A DNA stretch of 64,000 nucleotides from Ulvibacter algarum. Lineage in GTDB: Bacteria; Bacteroidota; Bacteroidia; Flavobacteriales; Flavobacteriaceae. The stretch's first letter is position 1, and each line of letters begins with the position of its first letter. Shown here in pieces: positions 43,609-53,019 of this stretch. The stretch covers positions 124,001 to 188,000 of the forward strand of contig CANLBJ010000007.1 of the NCBI GenBank assembly GCA_947488905.1, in the 5' to 3' direction. The notes beneath the pieces were generated by a model that did not search any database, was not told the DNA's origin, and saw only the letters and a list, made by a program, of their open reading frames with translations. The translations under genes and the position numbers were made by a program.

Positions 43609-44238
43609 TTATGCGATGGCTTCTTTTTTTACAGATTTACTAAAATCTTCTAGAGAGCTTGCCATCTTTGCTCTCTTGTCTGGCACAATATCAAGTATCT
43701 TAGAGATGTTTTCTATTGCTAGGTGTATATTTGTGTCATTAATATCTTTGGCACTAAACCTGTCTGTTATAACATCATTTTGATCAAAACAAGGAATGCC
43801 ATTAATATATAACTGATGGCTGTAGCCTATCTCGACCATTTTATTTTTAGAGAAGATCCCTTTTGTATCAATTACTTTTTTTAATGGTGTCACTCTAATC
43901 TCAAAATCTACAGCGTTCTTTCCGTCTTCATAAGCTTTTTTATAGTCATCACTCTGTTTATCGTGATACCTCTCTATAAGGGCAGAGATGTTTTTTGAGT
44001 GTTCTTTTTTTAGCTTATCCATATCTTGCATAAAGGTTTTCTCTAATTCCTTTTTGCCTTTTTTTAGGTGGTTTGTTTTTGCTTCGTTTTTTCTGTTTTC
44101 AGTGTCTTTTAAATACCTATCTGGTAAAAGCTCTTCATTAAGCTTCATGTTTTCAATAAACAAGATTATAGTACATATTAGAAATAATAAAAGAGCAAAA
44201 ATGACTAATACTCCCAGGGTGTTAAAGTTGTAGTCCAT
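43609..44238 (-). CDS. Single-pass membrane protein with coiled coil, unknown
   Basis: The 209-aa protein has one N-terminal helix (LGVLVIFALLLFLICTIILFI), a charged coiled-coil stretch (~35-100, KKGKKELEKTFMQDMDKLKKEHSKN) and a C-terminal domain with EIRVTPLKKVIDTKGIFSKNKMVEIGYSHQLYINGIPCFDQNDVIT. No family was recognised. It lies alone between ald and the T6SS-like genes. Confidence 0.65.
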   Translation of the reverse strand: MDYNFNTLGVLVIFALLLFLICTIILFIENMKLNEELLPDRYLKDTENRKNEAKTNHLKKGKKELEKTFMQDMDKLKKEHSKNISALIERYHDKQSDDYKKAYEDGKNAVDFEIRVTPLKKVIDTKGIFSKNKMVEIGYSHQLYINGIPCFDQNDVITDRFSAKDINDTNIHLAIENISKILDIVPDKRAKMASSLEDFSKSVKKEAIA

Positions 44239-44482
44239 ACCTTACTTATTATGAGGTTTTGAGCTATACTTAAAATCTCTTTCAGGTACTGCACACATTT
44301 TAAAAATAGCGTGTGTGATTTCTATATAAGGATTACTGTTTTTACTTTTGGTTTGTGAGTGAAGCATTATTTTATTGTTGAGGATACTAAGGTTTTTAAT
44401 AGCCTTTTATAACAAAAAGTATTTGAATACTGCTAGTCATAATTAAGCCAAGCCCAAAGCTAGGTACCTTAGCTCAAATATG

Positions 44483-44556
44483 TTTACGGGTTTCCGTACA
44501 GTAACAAAAAAAAATCCTTAGCGCTATATTTTAATAGGGCTAAGGAGGGTGTTTTT
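44483..44556 (-). terminator. Hairpin-terminator repeat, copy 3
   Basis: tttacgggtttccgtacagtaacaa, then stem tccttagc / gctaagga with nine A (T on the minus strand). Its layout is that of copies at 40175 and 41895, but the second stem has changed in both arms. The rest of 44239-44635 is otherwise empty. Confidence 0.7.
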
Positions 44557-44574
44557 AAAAATATTTTCAAAAAA

Positions 44575-44602
44575 AAACGAAACCAGTAGCGTGGTTTCGT
44601 TT
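44575..44602 (-). terminator. Terminator after the immunity-like lipoprotein gene
   Basis: Stem aaacgaaacca / tggtttcgttt with T-run on the minus strand, 34 bases after the stop at 44636 and just before the dispersed repeat copy. Confidence 0.75.
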
Positions 44603-44635
44603 AGTAATCTTTATAATGTGTACTTATTAGTTGTG

Positions 44636-45169
44636 TTATTGTTTTTCTAGACTATCTCTTTTCTTTTTTAATAATACTTCTAGATTCTCAACAGTAGTTC
44701 CTTTATCAAAAGCTATAGCTATTTCACGTATATCTTCTGGGAATTTTGAGTAGTCTATCTTGTCTATTTTTGTCATAGTTTCAGGAAACCATTCTATCTT
44801 ATAATTTTTAAGACACTCAATATCTTCACTTTTTTTAAAAATGATTTTATCACCTTCCGGAATGTAAATTAAGGCTTTCCCTCCATCAATATCTATACAA
44901 GTGCTTAGTTCTAGATTGTAATCTATTACTGCAAGATCATTAAAGTAGTTTACACCTATGTAATCTTCTCTTATTAATGATTTTAATCCCGTAATACGAA
45001 TAAATTTATTGGGATATCTATGACTTACAGCCTTATAAGTAACTTCACTTTTTTTTGTAGACATCTCTAATACAGCATACGTGTTTTCATCTTCATAAGC
45101 ATACAACATCTTTTGACTTTTACAACCAAAGAGTGTAATAACAACAAGTATAAAAAATAATTTTTTCAT
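44636..45169 (-). CDS. Lipoprotein, candidate immunity protein of the metzincin effector
   Basis: From ATG 45169 the product is 177 aa with a lipoprotein signal (MKKLFFILVVITLFGCKSQK); the track's 45205 start would put 12 odd residues before it. The mature part has no recognised domain. It starts 4 bases after the stop of the metalloprotease gene. A periplasmic lipoprotein directly behind a secreted peptidase is the usual place and form of a T6SS immunity protein; this is inference from position. Confidence 0.65.
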   Translation of the reverse strand: MKKLFFILVVITLFGCKSQKMLYAYEDENTYAVLEMSTKKSEVTYKAVSHRYPNKFIRITGLKSLIREDYIGVNYFNDLAVIDYNLELSTCIDIDGGKALIYIPEGDKIIFKKSEDIECLKNYKIEWFPETMTKIDKIDYSKFPEDIREIAIAFDKGTTVENLEVLLKKKRDSLEKQ

Positions 45170-45173
45170 AGTT

Positions 45174-47258
45174 CTAAGATTTAAAATAACCGTTTTTTGA
45201 ACCAACTTTTCTTATTAAGTCCCATTGTTGTTTTGTTAGCGTTTTTCTTTCAAAGTCTGGGTCAACAGTATTGTTTTTGTTAAAATCATAATCCATATAA
45301 TTTTCTAGGGTTTCACTTTGCGCTTTATATTTAGCATCTCCAGCTACTTCACTATCTTTTGGTGCAGTAGCTTTTAATTTTTTTAAAGTGTTTATTTCCT
45401 GTTCTTTAGCTAGAATATCAGTTTTTATTTTGGTTATATCTGTTGTTGTGGTTTCTTCTCCTATAGCATTGATAGCATTAATGTCTACTTCAACTTTTGC
45501 TATATCACTAGTTCTTTGATTTATTTTCAAAAAATTGAGGTATGTATTATAAGTTTTTTTTGTCAAGAAACTTTCATTTGAAATGAAGCGCTTAACACTC
45601 TTATAGTAGTTATCTAATTTTTCATATTGATAAAATACAGCTAAGTCACTCTCTCCACTTTTAGTCATACTCTGAATACCCTTATTGTAAGATGTTTCAT
45701 CTTCTTTCATTTTTTCTAATTCTCTTTCTGCGGTATTAATTTCTACATCATAATCTTCTGCTGTTTTTATAGAAGGATCCTTAGAGCTTCCTAAATTTTT
45801 ATCAAAAGGGTGTGGTAAGCCTAAACCGTGACCTATCTCATGTACAACAGCATCCACTAGAGAAAAACAACTGTTAAAAATATGTGAGATACCGTTTTCT
45901 CTTTTTGTATAACCAGGCACTTTACTAGTAAGGTCACTACTGTTTTCAGCATAAGAGGCCTCGATGTCTGGATAATAAAACACATAAACAGTGCCTTGTT
46001 TAGGTATACTCTCATCTCTAAAAGTTGGTGTAGTATCATTTGCATTGACACCTTGTGCAGTAAGATCTGCTTTCATTTTTGCTTCTGAAACCTTAAGAGA
46101 TGCTAGTTTTTCTTGAACCTTAGCATGACCTATTGCATTTGTTATTTCTTCGTCTTCATGCCTTTTTTTTGCCTCTTTAAATGGATTAGATGCATTTGTA
46201 TTATAATCAAAACGCTTGTCAAATTCTGATAAGAAATCTTTAACAGCTGTATAAGTACCACTACTTACATAAGCTTTATCCTTTATGTCATTATCACTAT
46301 TTCTAGTCCCTCCTTTTAATAATTTTGCATAATTGGTTTCAATAAGATCGTTGAAATAGGATCTGTCTGTATCATCTCCACTTAAATATTTTTTGCCGGT
46401 TTCTGTTTTTAAATAAGCATTTACATCTGTTTTTGCAAAAGTAAACTCGTGTGATTTAGCGGCTATTTCACTAATAATTAGTGCTTGATTAAAGGAATGT
46501 TTATTTAATTGTTCATCAAATTTGGTAACATTAATATGGGTTATAGATGCAGTGTTTACTTCTACCAGTTTGCTGCTTGTTACACCACCTAGTTTAACTA
46601 TTACCGGTTGTATTTTTAATCGAAATACTTCTGTATTTGGTACTACTATTAGTTGTCCAATAATAATATCTTGAGAGGTAGTTGCAGTTATTATAATAGC
46701 TTCACTAAAGGCCTTTAAACAATTAACCTTAATAGGCGCTGGAGCGTCTCCTATTTTTAGGGAGACTTTTTTTGCTTGTACAGTCTTTTTAAGTATTTTA
46801 TATTCTGCTGTTCCAACTATCTCAATACTACTTGGGTCAGAGCTTTGAAAATAAAGACCACCTAAATCTGGGTTCCCGTCTGTACGGTCAAGGTCTTCTT
46901 CTAATTGTGCATATAGCGTTACTGTATCTAGATTTCCATCTGTATTGGGTGGGAATAGGCTTAGATAAGGACATAAATAATTATTACTATTACTTGTTGT
47001 GTCTCTTTTAGTTTGAACATCTTCTAGTTCTTCATAATCTGTAACTAAACCTTCTGCCATAATATCTTGATCATAACGATCAAAACCAAAAGAACCATCA
47101 TACTCGGTATCTTTATTTCCGTAGACATTTTTTTTGTCTTTAAAAGTGGCATTAATTTTAGACCTATAAAAAACAACAACCGCAGGTAAATTAGGTTTTC
47201 CTAAAGGTTCAATCTCTAAAGAATTAGATGGATTATCTTGTTCGTATATTCTAATCAT
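45174..47258 (-). CDS. Metzincin-type metalloprotease, probable T6SS effector
   Basis: From ATG 47258 the protein is 694 aa (the track's ATG 47282 would overlap the upstream gene). No signal peptide is seen, in keeping with T6SS export. VDAVVHEIGHGLGLPHPF gives the HExxHxxGxxH zinc motif at about residue 470-480, and TLENYMDYDF near the C-terminus is a plausible Met-turn. The N-terminal ~400 residues are beta-rich and unrecognised. It lies between a TssD-like gene and a lipoprotein gene, each within a few bases, forming one operon. Confidence 0.75.
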   Translation of the reverse strand: MIRIYEQDNPSNSLEIEPLGKPNLPAVVVFYRSKINATFKDKKNVYGNKDTEYDGSFGFDRYDQDIMAEGLVTDYEELEDVQTKRDTTSNSNNYLCPYLSLFPPNTDGNLDTVTLYAQLEEDLDRTDGNPDLGGLYFQSSDPSSIEIVGTAEYKILKKTVQAKKVSLKIGDAPAPIKVNCLKAFSEAIIITATTSQDIIIGQLIVVPNTEVFRLKIQPVIVKLGGVTSSKLVEVNTASITHINVTKFDEQLNKHSFNQALIISEIAAKSHEFTFAKTDVNAYLKTETGKKYLSGDDTDRSYFNDLIETNYAKLLKGGTRNSDNDIKDKAYVSSGTYTAVKDFLSEFDKRFDYNTNASNPFKEAKKRHEDEEITNAIGHAKVQEKLASLKVSEAKMKADLTAQGVNANDTTPTFRDESIPKQGTVYVFYYPDIEASYAENSSDLTSKVPGYTKRENGISHIFNSCFSLVDAVVHEIGHGLGLPHPFDKNLGSSKDPSIKTAEDYDVEINTAERELEKMKEDETSYNKGIQSMTKSGESDLAVFYQYEKLDNYYKSVKRFISNESFLTKKTYNTYLNFLKINQRTSDIAKVEVDINAINAIGEETTTTDITKIKTDILAKEQEINTLKKLKATAPKDSEVAGDAKYKAQSETLENYMDYDFNKNNTVDPDFERKTLTKQQWDLIRKVGSKNGYFKS

Positions 47259-47262
47259 ACTA

Positions 47263-47955
47263 TTAATCGTTTTGTTCTTCAATGATTTCTAATTCTATTC
47301 TAACCGTGTCTGCAGTGAGAGAAATGTTAGTTAATATATCATCTTCAAGAATATTCCCTTTATATTTAAAATCGTGTATAGCACTAGATAAATCAACGTC
47401 AATTACTTTTCCTGCTCCATTCTCTGTTTGTAAAACTAAAGTAGCGATGCCATTATATAATTCACTTATTTGTTCTCTGTTTTCATCTTCAAAATGAGCA
47501 GATAATATGGCAAATTCTTCTTCGTCAAGTGTTGTTACTTCTCCATCATTAGGTGGGTAGGTAGTACGCCAGTATGCAGAATATACCCCTACAGAATTAG
47601 AGTCTTCAATACCTCCTGCAGAAATAAATAGTGTCTCACTCATAGGTTGATTACCTGATGCCCAAAATTCATTTTTCCATCCTATAAGATGACAATCATA
47701 AAAAAAGAGTTTACGTGTTTTACCACCTAATATAACAGGATATATATGTAGTTCAATCTGTTTTGTTTGGTTTTGAGCAAAAGCCCAATCTGCTAAATCT
47801 ACATTTTTTTGAGTTTCAATTGTTAATTGAAGCCCAATAAACATGGGTTTTTGTGTAGGTTTTCCATTAGTATCTTTCCCTTGATTAAAACCAAAAGAGA
47901 AGTTAATAATATTTATTTCTAGCTCGTCAATAACAAGTTTAGCTTTTACACTCAT
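47263..47955 (-). CDS. TssD-like (Hcp) tube protein of T6SS subtype iii with C-terminal extension
   Basis: From ATG 47955 (preferred over 47976) the protein is 230 aa. The first ~130 residues have the TssD pattern: AKLVIDELEINIINFSFGFNQGKDTNGKPTQKPMFIGLQLTIETQKNVDLADWAF, then LFFYDCHLIGWKNEF. The remaining ~100 residues are an acidic extension not seen in plain TssD. No other T6SS gene is in the window, so this is an orphan cargo-specific Hcp paired with the downstream peptidase. Confidence 0.7.
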   Translation of the reverse strand: MSVKAKLVIDELEINIINFSFGFNQGKDTNGKPTQKPMFIGLQLTIETQKNVDLADWAFAQNQTKQIELHIYPVILGGKTRKLFFYDCHLIGWKNEFWASGNQPMSETLFISAGGIEDSNSVGVYSAYWRTTYPPNDGEVTTLDEEEFAILSAHFEDENREQISELYNGIATLVLQTENGAGKVIDVDLSSAIHDFKYKGNILEDDILTNISLTADTVRIELEIIEEQND

Positions 47956-48068
47956 AATCGATTTTGATTCTATCAAGTAAATTTAGTTTAATTTACTTAT
48001 TTATCAAATAGATCTATGTTAATAAATAGACCATATCTTAAAAGCCTAATCTTACCTTAATACAATCA

Positions 48069-49025
48069 TTACTTTTGAGCTTTCTGTATGGCAATAATCT
48101 CACTTACAGCTCTAGTATATTTAAAAGCATTGGTCGCTTTTTTAATCGCTTTATAGACCTTTTGTGGGTTGTGTGTAGACTGTGCAAAAAACTCCCAGAA
48201 GCCCAACATTTTCATCTTTATAGGCGTAGGTCCAGAGAGCATCGCGTCATACTGCTGGTAAATGGTATCGTGAAATTCTCTAAAAATCTCCCAACGCTCT
48301 GCAGGGTATTCTGTAGTATCTGCCTTAATCATACTAGGCAAAAATGGGTCTGCAATCAAGCCGCGACCTATCATAAAATGTGCTATAGAAGGAAAACGCT
48401 CTCGCATTGCCTTAAACTGTGCCACGCTTGTAATATCACCATTATAATATAAGGTGTGTTTTGCAACGTCTACACATTTCTGAAATGCCTCAAGATCAAC
48501 ACCTCCTTTATATAATTGTTTACCCAGTCTGGCGTGGATGGCTATATTCTTAATTGGATATTTGTCCAGAATTTTAAACGACTCTACTATTTCCGAAGCA
48601 CTCTCATAACCCAATCTCATTTTCATAGAGATCGTGACATCTGTCTCGCTATGTGCTCTGTCTAGAATATGGTCTATTTTTTCTGTGTTGCAAATAAGCC
48701 CAGAACCCATACCGCTTTTGGTGACCATTGGGTAAGGGCAACCTAGGTTCCAGTTAAGCTCTTTATAACCTAAAGACTGTATGTATTTTATCACAAAAAT
48801 AAAATGATCTGCATCTGCCGTCATCACTTGCGGGATAACATTTAAGGTGGTATTTACCTCTGGGTTTAAATCGCGCTGGTAAGACCCTTTAATAATCATC
48901 TTTCTATTAAACCGTATGTACGGCGCATAAAAAGTGTCTATCCCACCAAAATATTTTTGCTGTGCGTTCCTAAAAGTAGCATCTGTAAAGCCCTGTAAAG
49001 GGGAAGAAAGGAGTTGGTATGACAT
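48069..49025 (-). CDS. tRNA-dihydrouridine synthase family protein
   Basis: The 318-aa FMN enzyme shows LSSPLQGFTDATFRNAQQKYF at the N-terminus, WNLGCPYPMVTKSGMGSGL with the catalytic Cys, TISMKMRLGYESASEIVESF, IHARLGKQLYKGGVD and HFMIGRGLIADPFLPS for phosphate binding. It reduces uridines in tRNA D-loops. The tRNA position is not predictable here. Confidence 0.9.
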   Translation of the reverse strand: MSYQLLSSPLQGFTDATFRNAQQKYFGGIDTFYAPYIRFNRKMIIKGSYQRDLNPEVNTTLNVIPQVMTADADHFIFVIKYIQSLGYKELNWNLGCPYPMVTKSGMGSGLICNTEKIDHILDRAHSETDVTISMKMRLGYESASEIVESFKILDKYPIKNIAIHARLGKQLYKGGVDLEAFQKCVDVAKHTLYYNGDITSVAQFKAMRERFPSIAHFMIGRGLIADPFLPSMIKADTTEYPAERWEIFREFHDTIYQQYDAMLSGPTPIKMKMLGFWEFFAQSTHNPQKVYKAIKKATNAFKYTRAVSEIIAIQKAQK

Positions 49026-49311
49026 GTAATTATTTTGTGTGTGTAAAGATAGTTTATTCCTCCTTTAGAGTGCTCTGTTAGATTAATATCATGAATAAGG
49101 GTATCAATACATATTGTTCTGTTTTTTGCTGAAATATTATTTTTTTGACCAACAATATGATAATTTAAAGAGTATAATAGAACCATAATTATGACATTAT
49201 AAAAATGACTGTGTCATAATTGTGATATCCTCAAAATAGATTCATTTGTCTAAAAATAAGGAGGTTAACTAAAAAATATTATACAACTTTGCTTGCTTAA
49301 ATCTTTTAGAA

Positions 49312-50283
49312 ATGAGCAATGTAATGATAAATGGGACCGGTTCTTACGCTCCCAAAAATATAGTTAAAAATGATTTTTTTGAATCTGTAGGCTCTTCAGA
49401 TGCCTGGATTTATAAAAATCTTGGTATTAAAGAACGCCGTATTTCTACTGGCGAGACCACAAGTGATCTTGCTTATGAAGCAGGTAAAATAGCGATAGCA
49501 GATGCAGGGTTACAACCAGATGATATAGACCTTATTATTCTAGCCACAGCAACACCAGATAGATTGGCGCCTTCTTGTGCTTGTTTTGTACAAGAAAAAC
49601 TAAAAGCAACAAAAGCTGTTGCTTTTGATATTTCTGCAGTATGCTCAGGTGCGCTATTTGCCACAGCAACGGCGAGCCAGTTTATAAAATCTGGAATGTA
49701 CAAACACGCATTAGTAATAGGGGCAGACACTTTTTCTAATATCACAGACTGGGAACGTCGTGACTCTGTTTTTTTTGGTGATGGGGCAGGAGCAATGGTA
49801 CTCTCTGCAACAGATGAAGATAAAGGTTTTGTAGATTTTTTATTGCATACAGATGGTACTGGTAAAGAACATTTTACTATAAAAGCTGGAGGATCTGAAC
49901 TAAAAACTACAGACGAAACCATTAAAAATGGAGACAACTTTTTTAGTATGAATGGGCAAGAAGTTTATAAAACAGCCACAGCAGTTGTACCTCCTTGCAT
50001 AGAGACATTATTAAAGCGTAATGATGTAAAAATAGATCAAGTACAAGCCATGTTACCGCATCAACCTAGCATTGGTATTTTAAAATCTATTGCAGAACAA
50101 ATCAACCTTCCTTTTAGTAAAGTAAAAACCAATATGGATCGCTACGCAAATACCTCTGGCGGTACAATACCAATTGTTCTTGATGAGACCTTAAAATCTG
50201 AAACCTATAACAGTGGCGATTATCTTTTATTTGCCGCAGTAGGCGCAGGCTGGACGTGGGGATCTGCATTATATAAATGGTAA
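49312..50283 (+). CDS. 3-oxoacyl-ACP synthase III-like (FabH family)
   Basis: The 323-aa thiolase-fold enzyme has the Cys-His-Asn triad in AFDISAVCSGALFA, AMLPHQPSIGI and YANTSGGTIPIVLDE. Other family parts are ERRISTGETTSDLAYEAG and VFFGDGAGAMVLSA. It condenses an acyl-CoA with malonyl-ACP. It lies 32 bases before a FabI-like reductase and away from a usual fab cluster, so a specialised starter substrate is possible. Confidence 0.88.
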   Translation: MSNVMINGTGSYAPKNIVKNDFFESVGSSDAWIYKNLGIKERRISTGETTSDLAYEAGKIAIADAGLQPDDIDLIILATATPDRLAPSCACFVQEKLKATKAVAFDISAVCSGALFATATASQFIKSGMYKHALVIGADTFSNITDWERRDSVFFGDGAGAMVLSATDEDKGFVDFLLHTDGTGKEHFTIKAGGSELKTTDETIKNGDNFFSMNGQEVYKTATAVVPPCIETLLKRNDVKIDQVQAMLPHQPSIGILKSIAEQINLPFSKVKTNMDRYANTSGGTIPIVLDETLKSETYNSGDYLLFAAVGAGWTWGSALYKW

Positions 50284-50315
50284 TATATTTTTTTAAAAAA
50301 TTTAAAAATTAAAAC

Positions 50316-51137
50316 ATGTTTAAAAATCAAACCTATTTAATTACCGGAATTGCAGATAAAAACTCCCTAGCAATGTATGTTGCAAAAGAAGTCATAAAAA
50401 ATGGTGGTAGCGTTATTTGCACAGGATTAGGAGTGAGCAAATTTCATAACGAACTATCAGACCGTGCTTCATCATTTTTAAATAAAAACTTTGAAGACTT
50501 TAAAGCGTCTATTAAAGAAGAGTTAGGTGATTATCGCACAGAGATTCTTGATGTTACTCTAGAAGAAAATGTAGAAGATTTTGCAAAGCGATTGCAAGAA
50601 GATGGAGTACAGATTAACGGCTTTTTGCACGCCATTGCTATGGATAAAACCATACGTAATAAAGAAGTGAAACCCTTACTAGATGTGACTTTACAAGAGT
50701 ATTGTGACACCATGGATGTTTCTGCATATTCATTAATACGTTTATCACATTACTTACTGAAATATGATGTATTGCAACCCGGTTCTTCTATATGTTCATT
50801 AAGTTATATCGCGGCTGCAAAAGTGACCTTTCACCCTTACCGAAATATGAGTATTGCAAAAGCTGCCCTAGAAAGAATCACCGTAGAACTTGCAGATGAG
50901 CTGGGTCGTAAACATAACATACGTGCAAATGCTATACGTTTTTCTACCTATATGGGTAGTAAAGCAGGTACCGCAACACTCACAGAAGAAGATGTTGCAA
51001 AAAGTGAAAGAATGAGCCCACTAGGTAACGCAACACCACAAGATTTGGCAAATGAAGTGATTCATCTTTTTAGACCAGACGGTCGTATTACAGGAGAAAT
51101 TCGTCACGTAGATGGAGGCTATCATATTACAGGATAA
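50316..51137 (+). CDS. Enoyl-ACP reductase-like SDR (FabI-like)
   Basis: The 273-aa SDR resembles FabI: YLITGIADKNSLAMYVAKEVIKNGGSVICTG (the divergent FabI glycine motif), FLHAIAMDKT, ICSLSYIAAAKVTFHPYRNMSIAKAALE (Tyr-x6-Lys) and ALEFFH-like end HLFRPDGRITGEIRHVDGGYHITG. It would reduce enoyl thioesters with NAD(P)H. The pairing with a FabH-like gene suggests they act together. Not necessarily the essential cellular FabI. Confidence 0.82.
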   Translation: MFKNQTYLITGIADKNSLAMYVAKEVIKNGGSVICTGLGVSKFHNELSDRASSFLNKNFEDFKASIKEELGDYRTEILDVTLEENVEDFAKRLQEDGVQINGFLHAIAMDKTIRNKEVKPLLDVTLQEYCDTMDVSAYSLIRLSHYLLKYDVLQPGSSICSLSYIAAAKVTFHPYRNMSIAKAALERITVELADELGRKHNIRANAIRFSTYMGSKAGTATLTEEDVAKSERMSPLGNATPQDLANEVIHLFRPDGRITGEIRHVDGGYHITG

Positions 51138-51166
51138 AAATTTAAGACTAGATTAATTTACATAGA

Positions 51167-51207
51167 AAAAAACCCAAACTCCCTATTAATTGGAATTTGG
51201 GTTTTTT
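51167..51207. terminator. Bidirectional terminator between FabI-like gene and asnB
   Basis: Arms aaaaaacccaaa and tttgggtttttt (12 bp) with A/T runs on both sides serve the two convergent genes. Confidence 0.85.
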
Positions 51208-51228
51208 ATTTTTTAGTGCACTATTTTA

Positions 51229-52914
51229 TTAATAAGCCTCATCGTGTACATTAGCAACAGCTCTACCACTTGGGTCATTCATGTTTTTAAAACTCTCATC
51301 CCAGTCTAATGCTACTTGGCTACTACAAGCCACACTTGGCACAGAAGGCACCGTTAAAGCAGCCGCATCACTCGGGAAGTGCTCTTCAAAAATAGTACGG
51401 TAGTGAAACTCCTCTTTACTTGTAGGCGTCTGTATAGGGAAACGGTATTTAGCGTTTGCCATTTGGTCATCACTTACGGCGTCATTTACAATCTCTTTAA
51501 GTGTGTCTATCCAAGAATACCCTACACCGTCACTAAACTGCTCTTTTTGTCTCCAAGCTACTTCGTGTGGTAACATATCACCAAAAGCTTCACGCAATAT
51601 CCATTTTTCCATGGCTTGTTTGTCTGTTAGGTTTTTACCGGCAACAATCATTTTGTCTTTTGGGTTAAGGCGCATCGCAACATCCATAAACTCTTTGTCT
51701 AAAAATGGTACACGACCTTCAATGCCCCAAGAGGCTAAAGATTTGTTTGCACGCAAGCAATCATACATATGCAGCTTGTCTAGTTTACGTACATTCTCTT
51801 CATGAAATTCTTTATCGTTTGGCGCTTTATGAAAGTAGAGATATCCTCCAAAAATTTCATCTGCACCTTCACCAGATAATACCATTTTAATACCCATTGC
51901 CTTAATAGCACGTGCTAATAAAAACATAGGCGTAGAGGCACGTATAGTAGTAATGTCATAGGTCTCTACATGATAAATAACGTCACGTATAGCATCTATT
52001 CCTTCTTGTATAGTAAAATGAACATCGTGATGTACTGTACCTAAATGATCTGCTACTTTTTTTGCAGCGGCAAGATCTGGCGAACCTTCAAGACCAATAG
52101 CAAAAGAATGTAATTGTGGGTACCAAGCTCCTTCTTGATCACCACTTTCTATACGTTTGTCAGCATATTTTTTTGCTAGGGCAGAGGTGATACTAGAATC
52201 TAAACCACCAGATAGTAAAACACCATAAGGTACATCACTCATTAATTGTCTTTTTACAGCTGCATCTAGTGCGTCTCGTAATTCTTCAATGCTAGACTCG
52301 TTATCTTTTATGTTATCATATTCCATCCAGTCACGAGAATACCATCTTTTAAGCACACCGTCACTACTGTGTAAATAATGCCCTGGAGGGAAAAGCTCAA
52401 TTTTTGTGCAAAAACCTTCTAAGGCTTTTAATTCGCTTGCTACATAAAAAGTACCGTCTTTATCCCAACCCATATATAGCGGGATGATTCCCATATGATC
52501 ACGAGCAATTAAGTATTCGTTTTTCTCAACGTCATATAAAGCAAAACCGAAGATACCGTTTAACTCATCTAAAAAAGAAGCACCTTTCTCTTTGTATAAA
52601 GCTAAGATAACTTCGCAGTCACTCTTAGTTTGAAACTCATATTTGCCATCAAATTGTTTGCGTAATTCATTGTGGTTGTAAATCTCGCCATTAGCAGCTA
52701 ACACTAGTTTTTTGTCTTCAGAAAATAAAGGTTGTTTTCCAGAAGTTGGGTCTACAATTGCTAAACGCTCGTGAGCAAGAATAGCGCGCTTATTATCAAA
52801 AATACCACTCCAGTCTGGACCGCGATGTCTCAGGCTTTTTGCCATAGTTAATAATTGTGGTCGCAAATCTTCACTAGATTGCTTTAGGTCAAAGGCACAT
52901 ACAATTCCGCACAT
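51229..52914 (-). CDS. asnB: Asparagine synthase B (glutamine-hydrolysing)
   Basis: The 561-aa enzyme makes asparagine from aspartate, glutamine and ATP. The N-terminal Ntn glutaminase domain begins MCGIVCAFD with Cys 2 as nucleophile, then LRHRGPDWSG, LAHERLAIVDP and NGEIYNH. The synthetase domain has GVLLSGGLDSSITSALA (ATP pyrophosphatase loop), LSGEGADEIFGGYLYFH and FLDKEFMDVAMRLNP. The length is that of E. coli AsnB. A leader peptide rich in Asn codons and a terminator hairpin precede it, so attenuation by Asn-tRNA charging is likely. Confidence 0.95.
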   Translation of the reverse strand: MCGIVCAFDLKQSSEDLRPQLLTMAKSLRHRGPDWSGIFDNKRAILAHERLAIVDPTSGKQPLFSEDKKLVLAANGEIYNHNELRKQFDGKYEFQTKSDCEVILALYKEKGASFLDELNGIFGFALYDVEKNEYLIARDHMGIIPLYMGWDKDGTFYVASELKALEGFCTKIELFPPGHYLHSSDGVLKRWYSRDWMEYDNIKDNESSIEELRDALDAAVKRQLMSDVPYGVLLSGGLDSSITSALAKKYADKRIESGDQEGAWYPQLHSFAIGLEGSPDLAAAKKVADHLGTVHHDVHFTIQEGIDAIRDVIYHVETYDITTIRASTPMFLLARAIKAMGIKMVLSGEGADEIFGGYLYFHKAPNDKEFHEENVRKLDKLHMYDCLRANKSLASWGIEGRVPFLDKEFMDVAMRLNPKDKMIVAGKNLTDKQAMEKWILREAFGDMLPHEVAWRQKEQFSDGVGYSWIDTLKEIVNDAVSDDQMANAKYRFPIQTPTSKEEFHYRTIFEEHFPSDAAALTVPSVPSVACSSQVALDWDESFKNMNDPSGRAVANVHDEAY

Positions 52915-52935
52915 AATTTTAATTTTATTATCATT

Positions 52936-53018
52936 TCCGCGAAGGCGGAAATCTCTATTATTATTATTATTTATCTCATTCTTTATTTTTTTCCGTACCC
53001 TGAGCGTAGTCGAAGGGA
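52936..53018. repeat. Two widespread-type hairpin motifs in the asnB leader
   Basis: atttccgc-cttc-gcggaaat (minus-strand sense) forms a 9-bp hairpin just before the asnB start, and ccctgagcgtagtcgaaggg is a partly palindromic 20-mer next to the attenuator's U-run. From memory both motifs recur in flavobacterial genomes. Their effect on asnB translation is unknown. Confidence 0.5.
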
Positions 53019-53019
53019 C

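Noticed and set aside
48938-49186. Minus-strand ORF of 82 aa at the Dus gene start
   Set aside because: It overlaps the Dus N-terminal coding region in another frame and has no domain.
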